From contig CANGNS010000008.1 of NCBI GenBank assembly GCA_947455465.1, forward strand, positions 62,001 through 126,000: a stretch of DNA of 64,000 bases. The letters are read 5' to 3'. The stretch is from Comamonadaceae bacterium. GTDB taxonomy: Bacteria; Pseudomonadota; Gammaproteobacteria; Burkholderiales; Burkholderiaceae_C. Under the pieces are notes generated by a model that saw nothing but the letters and a program-made list of their open reading frames with translations, ran no database searches and was not told where the DNA came from. This document shows positions 43,943 through 52,995 of the stretch, in pieces; position 1 is the stretch's first letter, and every line of letters starts with the position of its first letter. A program made the translations under genes and the position numbers.

Positions 43943-44812
43943 TCAACCCCAGGGTTTGCCCATCAGACCTTGCGGGCGCAAGGCCAAAAACACCATCAGC
44001 GAGGCAAAAATGACCAGGTAGGTGATCTCGCCTGACGAGGCCAGCAGCGTGAGCCCTACGCTTTCCATCATGCCCAGAATAAAGCCACCCAAAATCGCGC
44101 CGGATATCACACCGGCGCCGCCGATCATGATCATCATGAAAGCGTTGATAGAGGTGGGCCCGCCCATGCCCAGGTTGATGCCGGTAATGGTTACCAGCAA
44201 ACCGCCCACGATGCCCGCGAGAATCGCACCCAGTGCAAAACCGATCATGGAGTAGCGGTCCACATCCACGCCCATCAGGCGGGCAGCCACTTTGTCCTGC
44301 GCCAGTGCGCGCATGGCGCGCCCGGTTTTGGAATGCTGCATAAACAGGATAAACACGGCCACCATGGCGATGGCGAGTAAGCCGATCAGGATGCGGTCAT
44401 AGGGCATGACCACAATGAAATCCCAGTTAAAAACACCATCGACAATTTTGGGTAGGCCTCGCTGCTTTTCACCAAAGAGCAAAAGAATGATGGCGTCCAG
44501 AAAAAACGCTATGCCCGCCGCCAGCAGCATGGTGCTTTCTTCGCGCTTGGAGTTGCGAATCACGGGGCGGAATAAATATTTCTCTACCAGCGCACCGATG
44601 GCCGCCAAGGTCAGGCCCGAGGCCAGCAGGCCCACGATAAAGGGCAAACCGAATTGCGACACCACGGTGTAGGTGACAAAACCGCCCAGCACATACATCT
44701 GCCCGTGTGCGAAATTGAGCACATTCATTAACGAAAAAATCAGGGTCAGCCCGAGGGCAATCAGCGCGTACTGCGCGCCCAGGTACAGACCGTTTACGAC
44801 AACTTGTTCCAT
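43943..44812 (-). CDS. livH: Branched-chain-type amino acid ABC transporter permease LivH
   Basis: A 289-residue permease starting MEQVVVNGLYLGAQYALIAL, the typical LivH N-terminus, followed by LIFSLMNVLNFAHGQMYVLG. The track start 11 codons upstream overlaps the terminator-like hairpin behind livK, so 44812 is used. It pairs with LivM to form the membrane channel. Confidence 0.92.
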   Translation of the reverse strand: MEQVVVNGLYLGAQYALIALGLTLIFSLMNVLNFAHGQMYVLGGFVTYTVVSQFGLPFIVGLLASGLTLAAIGALVEKYLFRPVIRNSKREESTMLLAAGIAFFLDAIILLLFGEKQRGLPKIVDGVFNWDFIVVMPYDRILIGLLAIAMVAVFILFMQHSKTGRAMRALAQDKVAARLMGVDVDRYSMIGFALGAILAGIVGGLLVTITGINLGMGGPTSINAFMMIMIGGAGVISGAILGGFILGMMESVGLTLLASSGEITYLVIFASLMVFLALRPQGLMGKPWG

Positions 44813-44832
44813 GCATGCCTTGCAGTCAAGCC

Positions 44833-44870
44833 AAAAAAGCGGCAAGCGCAGCCGGTGCCGCGCTTGCCGC
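44833..44870 (-). terminator. Attenuator-like intrinsic terminator between livK and livH
   Basis: On the minus strand an 11-pair perfect stem GCGGCAAGCGC/GCGCTTGCCGC with a 10-base loop is followed at once by TTTTTT. It lies 23 bases after the livK stop and ends about 20 bases before the livH ATG. It should stop most transcripts after livK and let a fraction continue, giving an excess of binding protein over membrane components. Confidence 0.8.
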
Positions 44871-44892
44871 CTGTCAGGCGGAGCCTAGGAGA

Positions 44893-46080
44893 TTAGTCAA
44901 CGCTCGCTACGAACATCGTCTCAAACTTGCCGTCTTTGTACACATTGACCACCAGGGGCACAGAAACCTGGCGTTTCTGACCGAAGGAGGTGGTGCCCAC
45001 GTACTTCAGCTTGGCATCACCCACCATATACGGGTTGGGTGCGGAGAAGCTGTCCATGGTTTTTTGGAATTCTTTGACGTCTGTCAGGCCTTTGGGGTTG
45101 GCCTTGAGGGTTTCCAGAATGTATTCCAGGGCATAGACCTTGGTGTTGGACTCGTCGTTGTACTCACCAAATTTCTTGGTGTAACGGGCGACGAATTCAC
45201 GCATCTTGTCCGAAGCCAATTGGGGTGTGGAAGCACCGCCCACCGAGATGAAGCCATCAGCCAGCTTGCCTGCGCCTTCTTTAAGGACGTTGGCGTCCTG
45301 GGCGGTTTCGGTGGAGATCAGGCCTTTGAAGCCTTGCTCACGCGCCGAGCGGATCAGCTGCGGTGCCTGGGCGGGCGCTACGCCCGACAAGACCAGCAGG
45401 TCCGGCTGGGTTTTGAGCACGGGCAACAGCACGGGGGTGAAGTCTTTGGTGTCCACCTGGTAGGTCACGTTGGCAGAGACCACTTGCAGGCCCAGGGCCT
45501 TGGCCGCTGCGGCGCCGCTGTCACGCTGGCTCAAGGGGTCGGACTCGTTGGCCGCCACGAAGGCGACTTTCTTGATGCCTTTTTCCTTCATCAGGTACTT
45601 GTAGATGGCCGGGCCCGACTGGTAGTTGGCGACCATGCCCAAGATGGCATTGCTGGCCGGCTTGGTGTAGAGCTCTTTGGGGAAGGCATAGGGGAAATAC
45701 ATGATGCCGCGTTGCTCTGCAACGGGGCGAACGGCCGCAGCGCCGTCATCCACATTGGGGCCGACCACATAGTGGATGCCTTCCTGGGCCATTTTTTCCA
45801 TGCCAGCGATGGCGCGCTTGGGGTCTTTTTGGTCGTCAAAGGCGACGATTTGCACGTCATAGGTGGTGCCGCCGATTTTGACGCCGCCGGTTTCGTTGAT
45901 CCAGGCGGCACGGGTTTCCATGGAGCGCTGGTTGGAGATGCCCCAGCTGGCGGCCGGGCCGGAGGTGACACCGACGAAACCGATTTTGAGCACCGGGTTG
46001 GCCGCGAAGGCGGCGCTGCTAAAGCCCGCAGCGATCAGGGTGGAAAGCAGGCTGGCTGCGAGGAAATTGCGCTTTTGCAT
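44893..46080 (-). CDS. livK: Liv-type ABC transporter periplasmic binding protein
   Basis: A 395-residue periplasmic-binding fold type I protein. The signal peptide is MQKRNFLAASLLSTLIAAGF ending AFAANP. The mature part has KIGFVGVTSGPAASWGISNQ, the acidic/aromatic ligand-site region around GMVANYQSGPAIYKYLM, and FVAANESDPLSQRDSGAAAA. The start MQKRNF is chosen; the track start adds 36 non-signal residues. It is the first gene of livKHMGF-racemase and is divergent from a GntR/FCD regulator. Ligand identity is not deducible. Confidence 0.92.
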   Translation of the reverse strand: MQKRNFLAASLLSTLIAAGFSSAAFAANPVLKIGFVGVTSGPAASWGISNQRSMETRAAWINETGGVKIGGTTYDVQIVAFDDQKDPKRAIAGMEKMAQEGIHYVVGPNVDDGAAAVRPVAEQRGIMYFPYAFPKELYTKPASNAILGMVANYQSGPAIYKYLMKEKGIKKVAFVAANESDPLSQRDSGAAAAKALGLQVVSANVTYQVDTKDFTPVLLPVLKTQPDLLVLSGVAPAQAPQLIRSAREQGFKGLISTETAQDANVLKEGAGKLADGFISVGGASTPQLASDKMREFVARYTKKFGEYNDESNTKVYALEYILETLKANPKGLTDVKEFQKTMDSFSAPNPYMVGDAKLKYVGTTSFGQKRQVSVPLVVNVYKDGKFETMFVASVD

Positions 46081-46167
46081 AGACAGAACTCCTAGGGGTA
46101 AATGGACGGGGAAACTTCCAAACCTGGTGGGCGACCCGGACCAAGTTGGTGGCTGCATCTTCAATCG

Positions 46168-46187
46168 TGTTAACAATCCTGTCAACA
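46168..46187. promoter_or_regulatory. Candidate operator for the GntR/FCD regulator
   Basis: Two near-identical octamers, TGTTAACA and TGTCAACA, separated by ATCC, form a 20-base imperfect inverted repeat. It lies 88 bases upstream of livK and 182 upstream of the divergent gntR-type gene, in a 288-base gap with no other gene. GntR/FCD proteins bind short palindromes of this size. The rest of the gap is AT-rich just before the regulator (TTAACATTTAAAAAC) and otherwise featureless. Confidence 0.5.
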
Positions 46188-46368
46188 TATTTCTGTATCT
46201 TCACCGGGCCGAGCGCGCGGCGTTAAGATGGTCAAAATAGGCGGCTGCATGGCTCTGGCACGGGTTTTGAAAGCGACCTGGAGGGCCGAAAAAAGGCCGT
46301 TTCTGCGGCCCTGCCCCATGCCCGCAGCCTAAAAATTAACATTTAAAAACAAAGACTTAAGCTTAATT

Positions 46369-47076
46369 ATGCCCAGCACAATCACCTCCGACGATGCACA
46401 GGAAGCGCACATCGTGGACCGTATTTACGAAGCGGTGATTGACCAGCGTCTGGCCCCCGGCGCCAAGCTTTCCGAGGCCAGCCTGTGTACGGCTTTCGGC
46501 GTAGGGCGCATGCGGATTCGGCGCAGTCTTTTGATCCTGGCCAGCCGCGAAGTGGTCCAGCTGCAGCCCAACCGCGGCGCCTATGTGGCCCAGCCCAGCG
46601 CGCAGCAAGCCAAAGAGATTTTTGAGGCGCGTCTGGCCATCGAGCCCTCGCTGGCGCGTGTGGTCGCCCAGCGCATGCGCCGGGCCGACGCCAAGTTGCT
46701 CAACGGGCTATTGCGCAAAGAGGCGCAGGCCCAAAAGGCGGGCAACCGGCGCGAGGCCATCCGTCTGTCCGGTCAGTTTCATGTGGCGCTGGCCGAGGTG
46801 GCTGGCAACTCGGTGTTGCTGCGCATCGTGAAAGACTTGGTGACCCGCAGCTCCCTGATCATCGGTATGTACGGCGATCCCGGCTTTACCAATTGCCGCG
46901 ATGACGACCACAACGCCATCGTGGCGGCCCTAGCGGCCGGTGAGGGCGACCAGGCCGAATCCCTGATGCGCGACCATCTGAGCCACATTACCGAGCATCT
47001 ACATCTAGAGCGCCCCGTCGTGGCGCAGGCCGATTTGGTCAGCTTGTTTGGTGAGGATCAGGCCAAAGCCCCATAG
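46369..47076 (+). CDS. GntR-family transcriptional regulator (FadR/FCD type)
   Basis: A 235-residue regulator. The winged HTH is at residues about 14-75 (DRIYEAVIDQRLAPGAKLSE, FGVGRMRIRRSLLILASREV, QLQPNRGAYVAQPSAQQAKE). The FCD ligand domain follows with the usual acidic/His pattern (FHVALAEVAGNSVLL, DDHNAIVAALAAGEGDQAE, MRDHLSHI). It probably controls the divergent liv operon in response to its substrate or a breakdown product. The ATG at 46369 is the first in frame after an AT-rich leader. Confidence 0.9.
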   Translation: MPSTITSDDAQEAHIVDRIYEAVIDQRLAPGAKLSEASLCTAFGVGRMRIRRSLLILASREVVQLQPNRGAYVAQPSAQQAKEIFEARLAIEPSLARVVAQRMRRADAKLLNGLLRKEAQAQKAGNRREAIRLSGQFHVALAEVAGNSVLLRIVKDLVTRSSLIIGMYGDPGFTNCRDDDHNAIVAALAAGEGDQAESLMRDHLSHITEHLHLERPVVAQADLVSLFGEDQAKAP

Positions 47077-47107
47077 CAGGGGCCGCCGCCCGGGCGCGTC
47101 TGGTTGC

Positions 47108-47317
47108 TCAGGCCTTGATATCGACGTGCCGGCCTTTTTCGGCGGAGCGCGGTGGCGCGACTTTTTGCACCTCGTGGGCCGGTGCGTTGGCGTGCGCGGG
47201 TGCGCTTTTCACGGGTTTATCTTGCAATTTGGCCTGCAGGCGGTCCAGCGTGTCGGCGCGGGTCTGCTTGGGCGGACGCGGCACGTAGTTGGTGGTGTTC
47301 ACATTGGATATTGGCAT
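47108..47317 (-). CDS. Small hydrophilic protein, unknown function
   Basis: A 69-residue protein (MPISNVNTTNYVPRPPKQTR...) rich in Pro, Lys, Ala and His, with a short predicted helix DTLDRLQAKLQDK in the middle. It has no signal peptide, membrane segment or cysteine. The ATG at 47317 has GAAGGA seven bases upstream, which decides this start over the TTG at 47338. It is likely disordered. It is not recognised. Confidence 0.5.
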   Translation of the reverse strand: MPISNVNTTNYVPRPPKQTRADTLDRLQAKLQDKPVKSAPAHANAPAHEVQKVAPPRSAEKGRHVDIKA

Positions 47318-47353
47318 GGCAAATTCCTTCAGTTGCAAGCGCGCGTTCAGCGC

Positions 47354-48355
47354 CTAGCTGCCCTTACCTAGATTCAGGACCGCATCGGCCACTTTGCCCG
47401 AGTCTTTCTCGAGCGCCAAAATGTCGGTGCCAAAGCGCACGAATTTATAGCCCGGGTAGAAGCTCAGCTTGCCCAGCAGGGGCTCGGGGATGGGGAAGGT
47501 CTTGGCACTGCTGGGCAAGGCTTCGCCAAATTTCCAGTTCACCGGGCTCTTGCTCTCGCAACCGGCGGTTTTGCTAAAGCTCAGGCCCTCGGGGCAGTTG
47601 CCCGGCGAGCTGCTTTCCATAAAGAAGTTGCGGATCATCTCGGCGCGCAATTTGCCAAAATAATTTTTCATCTGCGTACCCCGCTCGGGCGGGAAGGTGG
47701 GCTTGGGCTCGCTGTCCAAAGGCAGTTTGCGCGTCAGGTCCTCGGGCGGTGGGCCGCTGGCGCCCAGGGAGATATTAATGCTCTGGCCACCGGCTGGCGC
47801 TGGTGCCGGCGCGCCGCCTACGGGCGCGGCGGTCGGGCCGGTGCTCACGGCCAAGGTCATGTTGCCGGCGCCTGCGGGCGCGGCGGGGGCTGGGCTGGCG
47901 CTGGCCGACGACTCTTCCGATTTGCGGCTGCCGCCCGCTGCTGCGGCACCCTCGGAGCCGTACATGTATTTGAGTGCGGTCGGGTCGTTCTTGAGCTTGC
48001 CTTCAATGATCTTGTCAAACACACCGGCAATGCGCACGTCGTTCGAGGCGCCCAGCCACTGCGGCCGGTTGCTGCTGATCAGCAAAATTTGCTGCACCGA
48101 GCAGGCGTTGGCGTTGGCGCGCAGCCACTGGGTGGCCAGCTCGGTGCGCTCCATCGGGTCGTGGGTGCTCAAAGCCAGGGTGCGAAACTCGGATATGGAG
48201 CAAATTGGCGCATCGACCGGATTGGGTAAAGTGGCGCGGCGGGTGGTCTGCGCCTGCGCGGGCAGGGCGCCCAAAACGCCAAAGCAGACCAGTAGGGCCG
48301 GCACTCCACGGCAGGCAAAAAACGACGAAATTTGCCGCGAACTCGGTAAACGCAT
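47354..48355 (-). CDS. Secreted protein of unknown function, Ala/Pro/Gly-rich linker
   Basis: A 333-residue protein with a signal peptide (ALLVCFGVLGALPAQAQTTR). Residues 40-130 form a helical domain with two cysteines (PICSISEF, NACSVQQILL). Residues 135-210 are a low-complexity Ala/Pro/Gly linker. The C-terminal 120 residues have another Cys pair (GNCPEGLSFSKTAGCESKSP) and end in a compact domain. It is probably periplasmic or surface-exposed with disulfides. The ATG has a good Shine-Dalgarno (AAGGA). No family is recognised. Confidence 0.7.
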   Translation of the reverse strand: MRLPSSRQISSFFACRGVPALLVCFGVLGALPAQAQTTRRATLPNPVDAPICSISEFRTLALSTHDPMERTELATQWLRANANACSVQQILLISSNRPQWLGASNDVRIAGVFDKIIEGKLKNDPTALKYMYGSEGAAAAGGSRKSEESSASASPAPAAPAGAGNMTLAVSTGPTAAPVGGAPAPAPAGGQSINISLGASGPPPEDLTRKLPLDSEPKPTFPPERGTQMKNYFGKLRAEMIRNFFMESSSPGNCPEGLSFSKTAGCESKSPVNWKFGEALPSSAKTFPIPEPLLGKLSFYPGYKFVRFGTDILALEKDSGKVADAVLNLGKGS

Positions 48356-48543
48356 GGTGTCCTTGGGTTGGAGTGCTGTCAGTAGACCGCAGAAGTCTAA
48401 CTGAATATCACAAAAAACACGGATTTGGCATACCTAACTGGTGTAACTGGTAGCCATGAGGCGACCGTCACGCCAGTTGATGAAGTGGCAGCCCCAGGCG
48501 GGCGAGACGCCAAAGCTGTAAATACCAACGCCGGCGACGCCCT

Positions 48544-50520
48544 TTATTTCAGCAGCACGTTCTCTAAAAACAATGCGCTGCTGTAGAAATAGAAGTCGGC
48601 ATTGGATTTGCGGGCAAAGCCGTGGCCTTCGTTGTCGGCCAGCAGGTACCACACATCAATGCCGTTTTTGCGTACTGCGCTGACGATTTGCTCGGCCTCG
48701 GTGTACGGCACGCGCGGGTCATTCTTGCCGTGCACCACCAACAGCGGGATGCGGATATTGCTGGCGTTGTTAAGCGGCGCGATTTTTTCGTGGAAGGCGC
48801 GCATCGCTGGGTCGCGCTCATCGCCGTATTCGACGCGGCGCAGATCGCGGCGGTAACTTTCGGTGTTGTTCAGAAAGCTCACGAAATTGCTGATGCCCAC
48901 CACGTCAATCGCCCCGCGCAGCTTCGCGCTGTAGTCCACCGCCATGGCCAGGCTCATGTAGCCGCCATAGCTGCCGCCGGTCACCGCCATGCGCGTGCCG
49001 TTGATGCGCGGATGCGTGGCCAGCCAGTCCAGGAAGGCGCCGCCGTCCTTGACCGAGTCTTTGCGCAAAAAGCCGTTGTCCAGGTTCAGAAAGCTTTTGC
49101 CAAAACCAGTGGAGCCGCGCACATTGGGCAAGAAGATGGCCAGGCCCAGCTCGTTGAGGTAGTAATTCCAGCGGCCCATAAAGTGCACGGTGGATTGGCC
49201 CTCCGGGCCGCCATGAAAGTCCACCACTACGGGGCGTTTACCCGGAAATTTGCGGGCGTCGGGCAAATACAGCCAGCCGCTGATCGGCAGACCATCAAAG
49301 CTCTTGATTTGCACCAATTCCGGGCTGATGAAGTTTTGCGGGTCTACGCCCGGCGCAAAAAAGGCTTGCGTCCAACGCTCGCTGCGGCCGGTGGCTACAT
49401 CAAAGCTAAACACGTCACCCGGGCTTTGCGGCGAGTTGAGCGAATAAGCCAGCGTGCCATGCAGGCTCTTGTGCCATGACAGGCCGCCCAAGGCGCCGAT
49501 GCCCAGCTCGGGGCGGGCGAGTTCTTTGCCGCTTTGGGCGTCGAACAGGCGCGCCTCATCGCGGCCATTGTTGTTGACCTCGGCCAGCAGGTATTTGCCG
49601 TCACGCGAGGGGCTGATGCTTTGCACGTCCCAAGGAATATGCGCCGAGAGCATGGTCAAGGTTTTGCTGGCGATGTCGTAGCGCGCCAGTTGGAAAAATT
49701 CGCCGCCGGTGTTGGTCGTAACAAACAGGCTGCGCTGGTCCATGCTCCAGCGGATATCGCCAAAGCCGGCCGGCCCTTGGCCGGGCAGGGGCAAGATGCG
49801 CTCGCGCGTGCCGGTGGCCGTGTCCATCAGCCAGACATCGCTGTCGCTGGGGGTGCGGTATTGCAGCGCGGCTAAGCGGGTGTCATCCGGGCTGAATCGA
49901 AAGTCGCCCCAACCCCCACCGGGCAGGCTGGCCAGCACCCGGCGCGGCGCCACTTGCAGGGGGTCGACCAGGGCGATGGTGGTGGCAATCTCCTCGCGCT
50001 TGCCTTCTTTGGCGGTGCGGTCCAGTGGCACCGAGGCGATCAAAATGCGGTCGCCCTTGCGGCTCCAGGTGGCGCTGCTGCGCTCGTCGGTGGACGAGAG
50101 CAAGGTGGAGGCACCACTAACCAGGTCCAGGCGGTAGATTTGCTCGGCTTCACTGCCACCTGCGGCACGGGCGTACACCAGGTAGCTGCCGTCCACCGGG
50201 TTGAAGCTGGCGCTGCCCACCGGGTCGGCAAAGTTGGTGATTTTTTCCAAAGGCCCACCGGGGCTCTTGAGCAAAAACAGCTGGGCGATGTTCTCGCCCG
50301 CTGCGCGGTGGCGCACCAGCATTTCGCGGCGCAGGGGGTGCCAGTCGACAAAACCAAAGGCGCGAAACTCGGTGTAAGGCGCTACGCGCTGCACCAAATC
50401 CATGCCGATGGGCGGGATGCCGTCAGCTTTCAGGTTGGCATTGGGCGCCAGGGTTTGGGCCTGGGCCTGCCCCAGGCAAAGCAGCAGGGCGGCGGCACAC
50501 AGAGAAAGAGTGCGTTTCAT
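48544..50520 (-). CDS. Secreted prolyl oligopeptidase-family (S9) peptidase
   Basis: A 658-residue S9 serine peptidase. The signal peptide is TLSLCAAALLLCLGQAQAQT. Residues about 40-400 form a beta-propeller with repeated DxxPG/strand patterns, and the C-terminal alpha/beta hydrolase domain has the catalytic Ser in VTGGSYGGYMSLAM, Asp in VVHGKNDPRVPYTEA and His in DNEGHGFARKSN. It cleaves peptides in the periplasm or outside. It lies 23 bases after the thioredoxin-domain gene in the same direction. Confidence 0.92.
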   Translation of the reverse strand: MKRTLSLCAAALLLCLGQAQAQTLAPNANLKADGIPPIGMDLVQRVAPYTEFRAFGFVDWHPLRREMLVRHRAAGENIAQLFLLKSPGGPLEKITNFADPVGSASFNPVDGSYLVYARAAGGSEAEQIYRLDLVSGASTLLSSTDERSSATWSRKGDRILIASVPLDRTAKEGKREEIATTIALVDPLQVAPRRVLASLPGGGWGDFRFSPDDTRLAALQYRTPSDSDVWLMDTATGTRERILPLPGQGPAGFGDIRWSMDQRSLFVTTNTGGEFFQLARYDIASKTLTMLSAHIPWDVQSISPSRDGKYLLAEVNNNGRDEARLFDAQSGKELARPELGIGALGGLSWHKSLHGTLAYSLNSPQSPGDVFSFDVATGRSERWTQAFFAPGVDPQNFISPELVQIKSFDGLPISGWLYLPDARKFPGKRPVVVDFHGGPEGQSTVHFMGRWNYYLNELGLAIFLPNVRGSTGFGKSFLNLDNGFLRKDSVKDGGAFLDWLATHPRINGTRMAVTGGSYGGYMSLAMAVDYSAKLRGAIDVVGISNFVSFLNNTESYRRDLRRVEYGDERDPAMRAFHEKIAPLNNASNIRIPLLVVHGKNDPRVPYTEAEQIVSAVRKNGIDVWYLLADNEGHGFARKSNADFYFYSSALFLENVLLK

Positions 50521-50543
50521 GGGGGCTCCTTGGAATGCGAGAG

Positions 50544-52106
50544 TCAGACTTTGTTATTGCTGGGCTTAAACACTGCGCTGCAGGCTTTGCGCGCTTCGTC
50601 CTCGCGCGGCAGTTTGTTGCAGACCTGGTCAAGCTGGCGGCTGAGCTTGGTGATGGTGGCTTGGTGCTCGCCCTTGTCATTCCAGGCCAGCAACTGCTTG
50701 CCCAGGCGCTGCAGCACGCGGCGGTTGCGCTCGTAAAAGGTTTCGGGCGTGGGGCTGACTTCCGAGAGCAGGCCAGTGGCCGCTTTTTCAATGCGCGCGC
50801 TGTCTTGGGGACTCATTTCCAGTAATTTGCTGATGTAGCCACTGCCCCATTGCATGCGGGTTGCCGGACCTTTGGATTCTTTCCAGGCGCGTTCGGCCCA
50901 GTCCAGCGCGGCCGCCTTGTCGCCGCGTTTTTTGGCGTTGGAGGACAGCACCAGCATATGGTAGTAAGGCGAAATGGCCTTGGGCAGCTCGGCTTTGAGC
51001 ATGGCGTCGGACTCGTCGAGCAGCCCGGCATCGGCCAGTAAATGCGCGGCGTTGGGCACGATGGCTTGGCGCTCATGGGCGTCGGTGGTCTCGCGTTCGG
51101 CGCTCTGGGCGGCGCTGCGGGCCTGCGCCACCAAGGCAGCAGCGGGTGCCGCTTTACCGCCCTCGGGTGCATCGATGCGGCTTATATCCAGCTTGGCCTG
51201 CACGGCGCCCAGTTGGTCCGAGCGCGTCAGGCTCGCGTCCTTGGCCAGATTGTCCAGGCTGTTGTTCAAGGCGGCCACCAAATTGGCGCGCTCGGGGCTG
51301 GCCTTGGCGCTGAGGGCCTGCACCAGGTCGCTGGCGTAGTTTTCCAGGGTGTCAAAGTGGCTACGGGTGAGCGCAGGGTTGGCCAGCACCTCGCGCAGAC
51401 GGGACAGCGTGGCTTCTGGGGCGGGCAGGGCGGTTTTGTTCTGGCCAAAAGCGACTGCGGCCTTGAGCATCAGCCGTGTGGCCGCCTCCGCATTGGCGGG
51501 TGGGCAGGCCTGGGCCAGGGCGCGCAAGGTGGCGGGGCGGTCTTTTTCGGGCACGAGCTGGGCCTGGTCTTGCTCCCAGGAATAAAAAGCCAGCTGGCGC
51601 CAGGCCTGGGGCGTCAGGCTGGCGGCATTGGCGCCCAAAGCGCTGGCCAGTGATTCTTTGACCGAGCTGCTCGAGGCCAGCGCCAGATCGAGCACTTCCA
51701 TATAGCGGGCGGCGTCCACTTCGCCGGGAATGCGCGTCAGCTCGGTGCCGTCAGGCTTGAAGACGATCATGGTGGGGTAGCCCATCACCTTGAACTGGGC
51801 TCCCAGCTTTTGGGCGCCCGGCGTGTCGCCGTCAATATAGACCGCCAAAAACGACTTGCTGCGCTCGGCAAAGTCCGGGCGGGTAAACACTGTGGCTTTG
51901 ATTTGGTTGCACGGCGGGCACCACACCGCGCCCCAGTACAAGAAAACCGGTTTATTGCTTTTGCGCGCCTGGGCGAAGATGGCCTCGACATTCGCACCGT
52001 CCGGCTTGCGCCAGGCAATGGCCGGTGCTGTTGGTGAGGAAGTACTGGCACTGGCGCCGGCCACGAGGCCGAGTGCGAGAGCAAGGGCAGTAAGCATGGG
52101 GCGCAT
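50544..52106 (-). CDS. Secreted thioredoxin-domain protein with helical repeats
   Basis: A 520-residue exported protein. The signal peptide MRPMLTALALALGLVAGASA precedes a thioredoxin domain (FLYWGAVWCPPCNQIKATVF, CPPC active site; GYPTMIVFKPDGTEL with the cis-Pro). From about residue 150 to the end it is almost all helical, with TPR-like stretches. It is probably a periplasmic disulfide-handling or scaffold protein. The start at 52106 gives the clean signal peptide; two alternative ATGs lie just upstream and downstream. It is followed by the S9 peptidase gene. Confidence 0.85.
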   Translation of the reverse strand: MRPMLTALALALGLVAGASASTSSPTAPAIAWRKPDGANVEAIFAQARKSNKPVFLYWGAVWCPPCNQIKATVFTRPDFAERSKSFLAVYIDGDTPGAQKLGAQFKVMGYPTMIVFKPDGTELTRIPGEVDAARYMEVLDLALASSSSVKESLASALGANAASLTPQAWRQLAFYSWEQDQAQLVPEKDRPATLRALAQACPPANAEAATRLMLKAAVAFGQNKTALPAPEATLSRLREVLANPALTRSHFDTLENYASDLVQALSAKASPERANLVAALNNSLDNLAKDASLTRSDQLGAVQAKLDISRIDAPEGGKAAPAAALVAQARSAAQSAERETTDAHERQAIVPNAAHLLADAGLLDESDAMLKAELPKAISPYYHMLVLSSNAKKRGDKAAALDWAERAWKESKGPATRMQWGSGYISKLLEMSPQDSARIEKAATGLLSEVSPTPETFYERNRRVLQRLGKQLLAWNDKGEHQATITKLSRQLDQVCNKLPREDEARKACSAVFKPSNNKV

Positions 52107-52229
52107 AGGCGGGCACATCCTGGTCAATCGTCCAACATCGAGAGGCACGCCGGCGGGGGCGGTGCCAAAAGGGGCGACTATAAGGGTTTGCGCTGGGCGC
52201 CGCCGATGCCGGCCGCACGGCCCCGCCGG

Positions 52230-52772
52230 CTAGACGGTGACGTTGGCGAAGGTGGCGTGCTTGTGCAGGTTCATGGCCACCACCACACGGCGCCCTTTGG
52301 TGGCGGGCACTTCATGGGTCAGGATGCCAGGGAACATGACCAGCATATTGGGGGTGGGCTGCAAAGGGTATTTGCCGGCAAAAATAATCGGCGAACTGTC
52401 GGGATGCGTTTCGAGGTAAATCGAGCAGCTGAAGTCCGAGGGGAAATGGTTGTGCGGCTGGGTGTAGCTCGCTTCCTCGTAAATAATGCCCCAGCACTCG
52501 CTGACGATCATTTCCATATTGAGCGCGTCCAGGTTGGCGGACAACAATTTGCTTGCCTCTTTGCTCACCTGCAAAACCACCTGCATCAGCGGCCCGAATT
52601 TATCGCTCACCAAGTGGCTGCGCCACGGGCTCATATAAGTGGCTTTGACATTGGACTCGGGCGAGAGCGGGTGGCTAATGCGCAGCTCGTCAATGGCTTG
52701 CCGGGCCAGCTCCAAATGGGCGGTCAGCGGCGAGAGGTCGCACACGAAGACCGGAATGTCGGCGTGGGCCAT
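52230..52772 (-). CDS. Putative 2OG-Fe(II) oxygenase-like protein
   Basis: A 180-residue protein resembling uncharacterised 2-oxoglutarate/iron dioxygenases. A possible iron triad is His and Asp in TQPHNHFPSDFSCSIYLE and His in FPGILTHEVPATKGRRVVVA, with the following Arg as the 2OG contact. It is preceded by a variable N-terminal half. The start is uncertain: ATG at 52772 is used, while the track allows a TTG at 52814. It is a single gene with no informative neighbours. Confidence 0.6.
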   Translation of the reverse strand: MAHADIPVFVCDLSPLTAHLELARQAIDELRISHPLSPESNVKATYMSPWRSHLVSDKFGPLMQVVLQVSKEASKLLSANLDALNMEMIVSECWGIIYEEASYTQPHNHFPSDFSCSIYLETHPDSSPIIFAGKYPLQPTPNMLVMFPGILTHEVPATKGRRVVVAMNLHKHATFANVTV

Positions 52773-52995
52773 AAAAGGTTGGACTGCGATCAAGTCAAGT
52801 ACCTCGCCAAACAAAAGGGGCAGCTGAAAGGGCAGCTGATGAGAAATCCAAAAACCAAACCGCCTCGCGCCCCTGCGCGGCAGGCATCGCTTATTTTAGA
52901 GGCAGCCATGGCGCTGAAAAAAAGAGGCCCGCACAAGGCGGGCCGTTGCCAGAGAGGCGCCAGGCTGGCGGCAGGCCACCAGCCCAGGGTGCCGA

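Noticed and set aside
44815-46095. 426-aa plus-strand ORF opposite livK
   Set aside because: Antisense shadow of livK; composition His/Gly/Val-rich and no motif.
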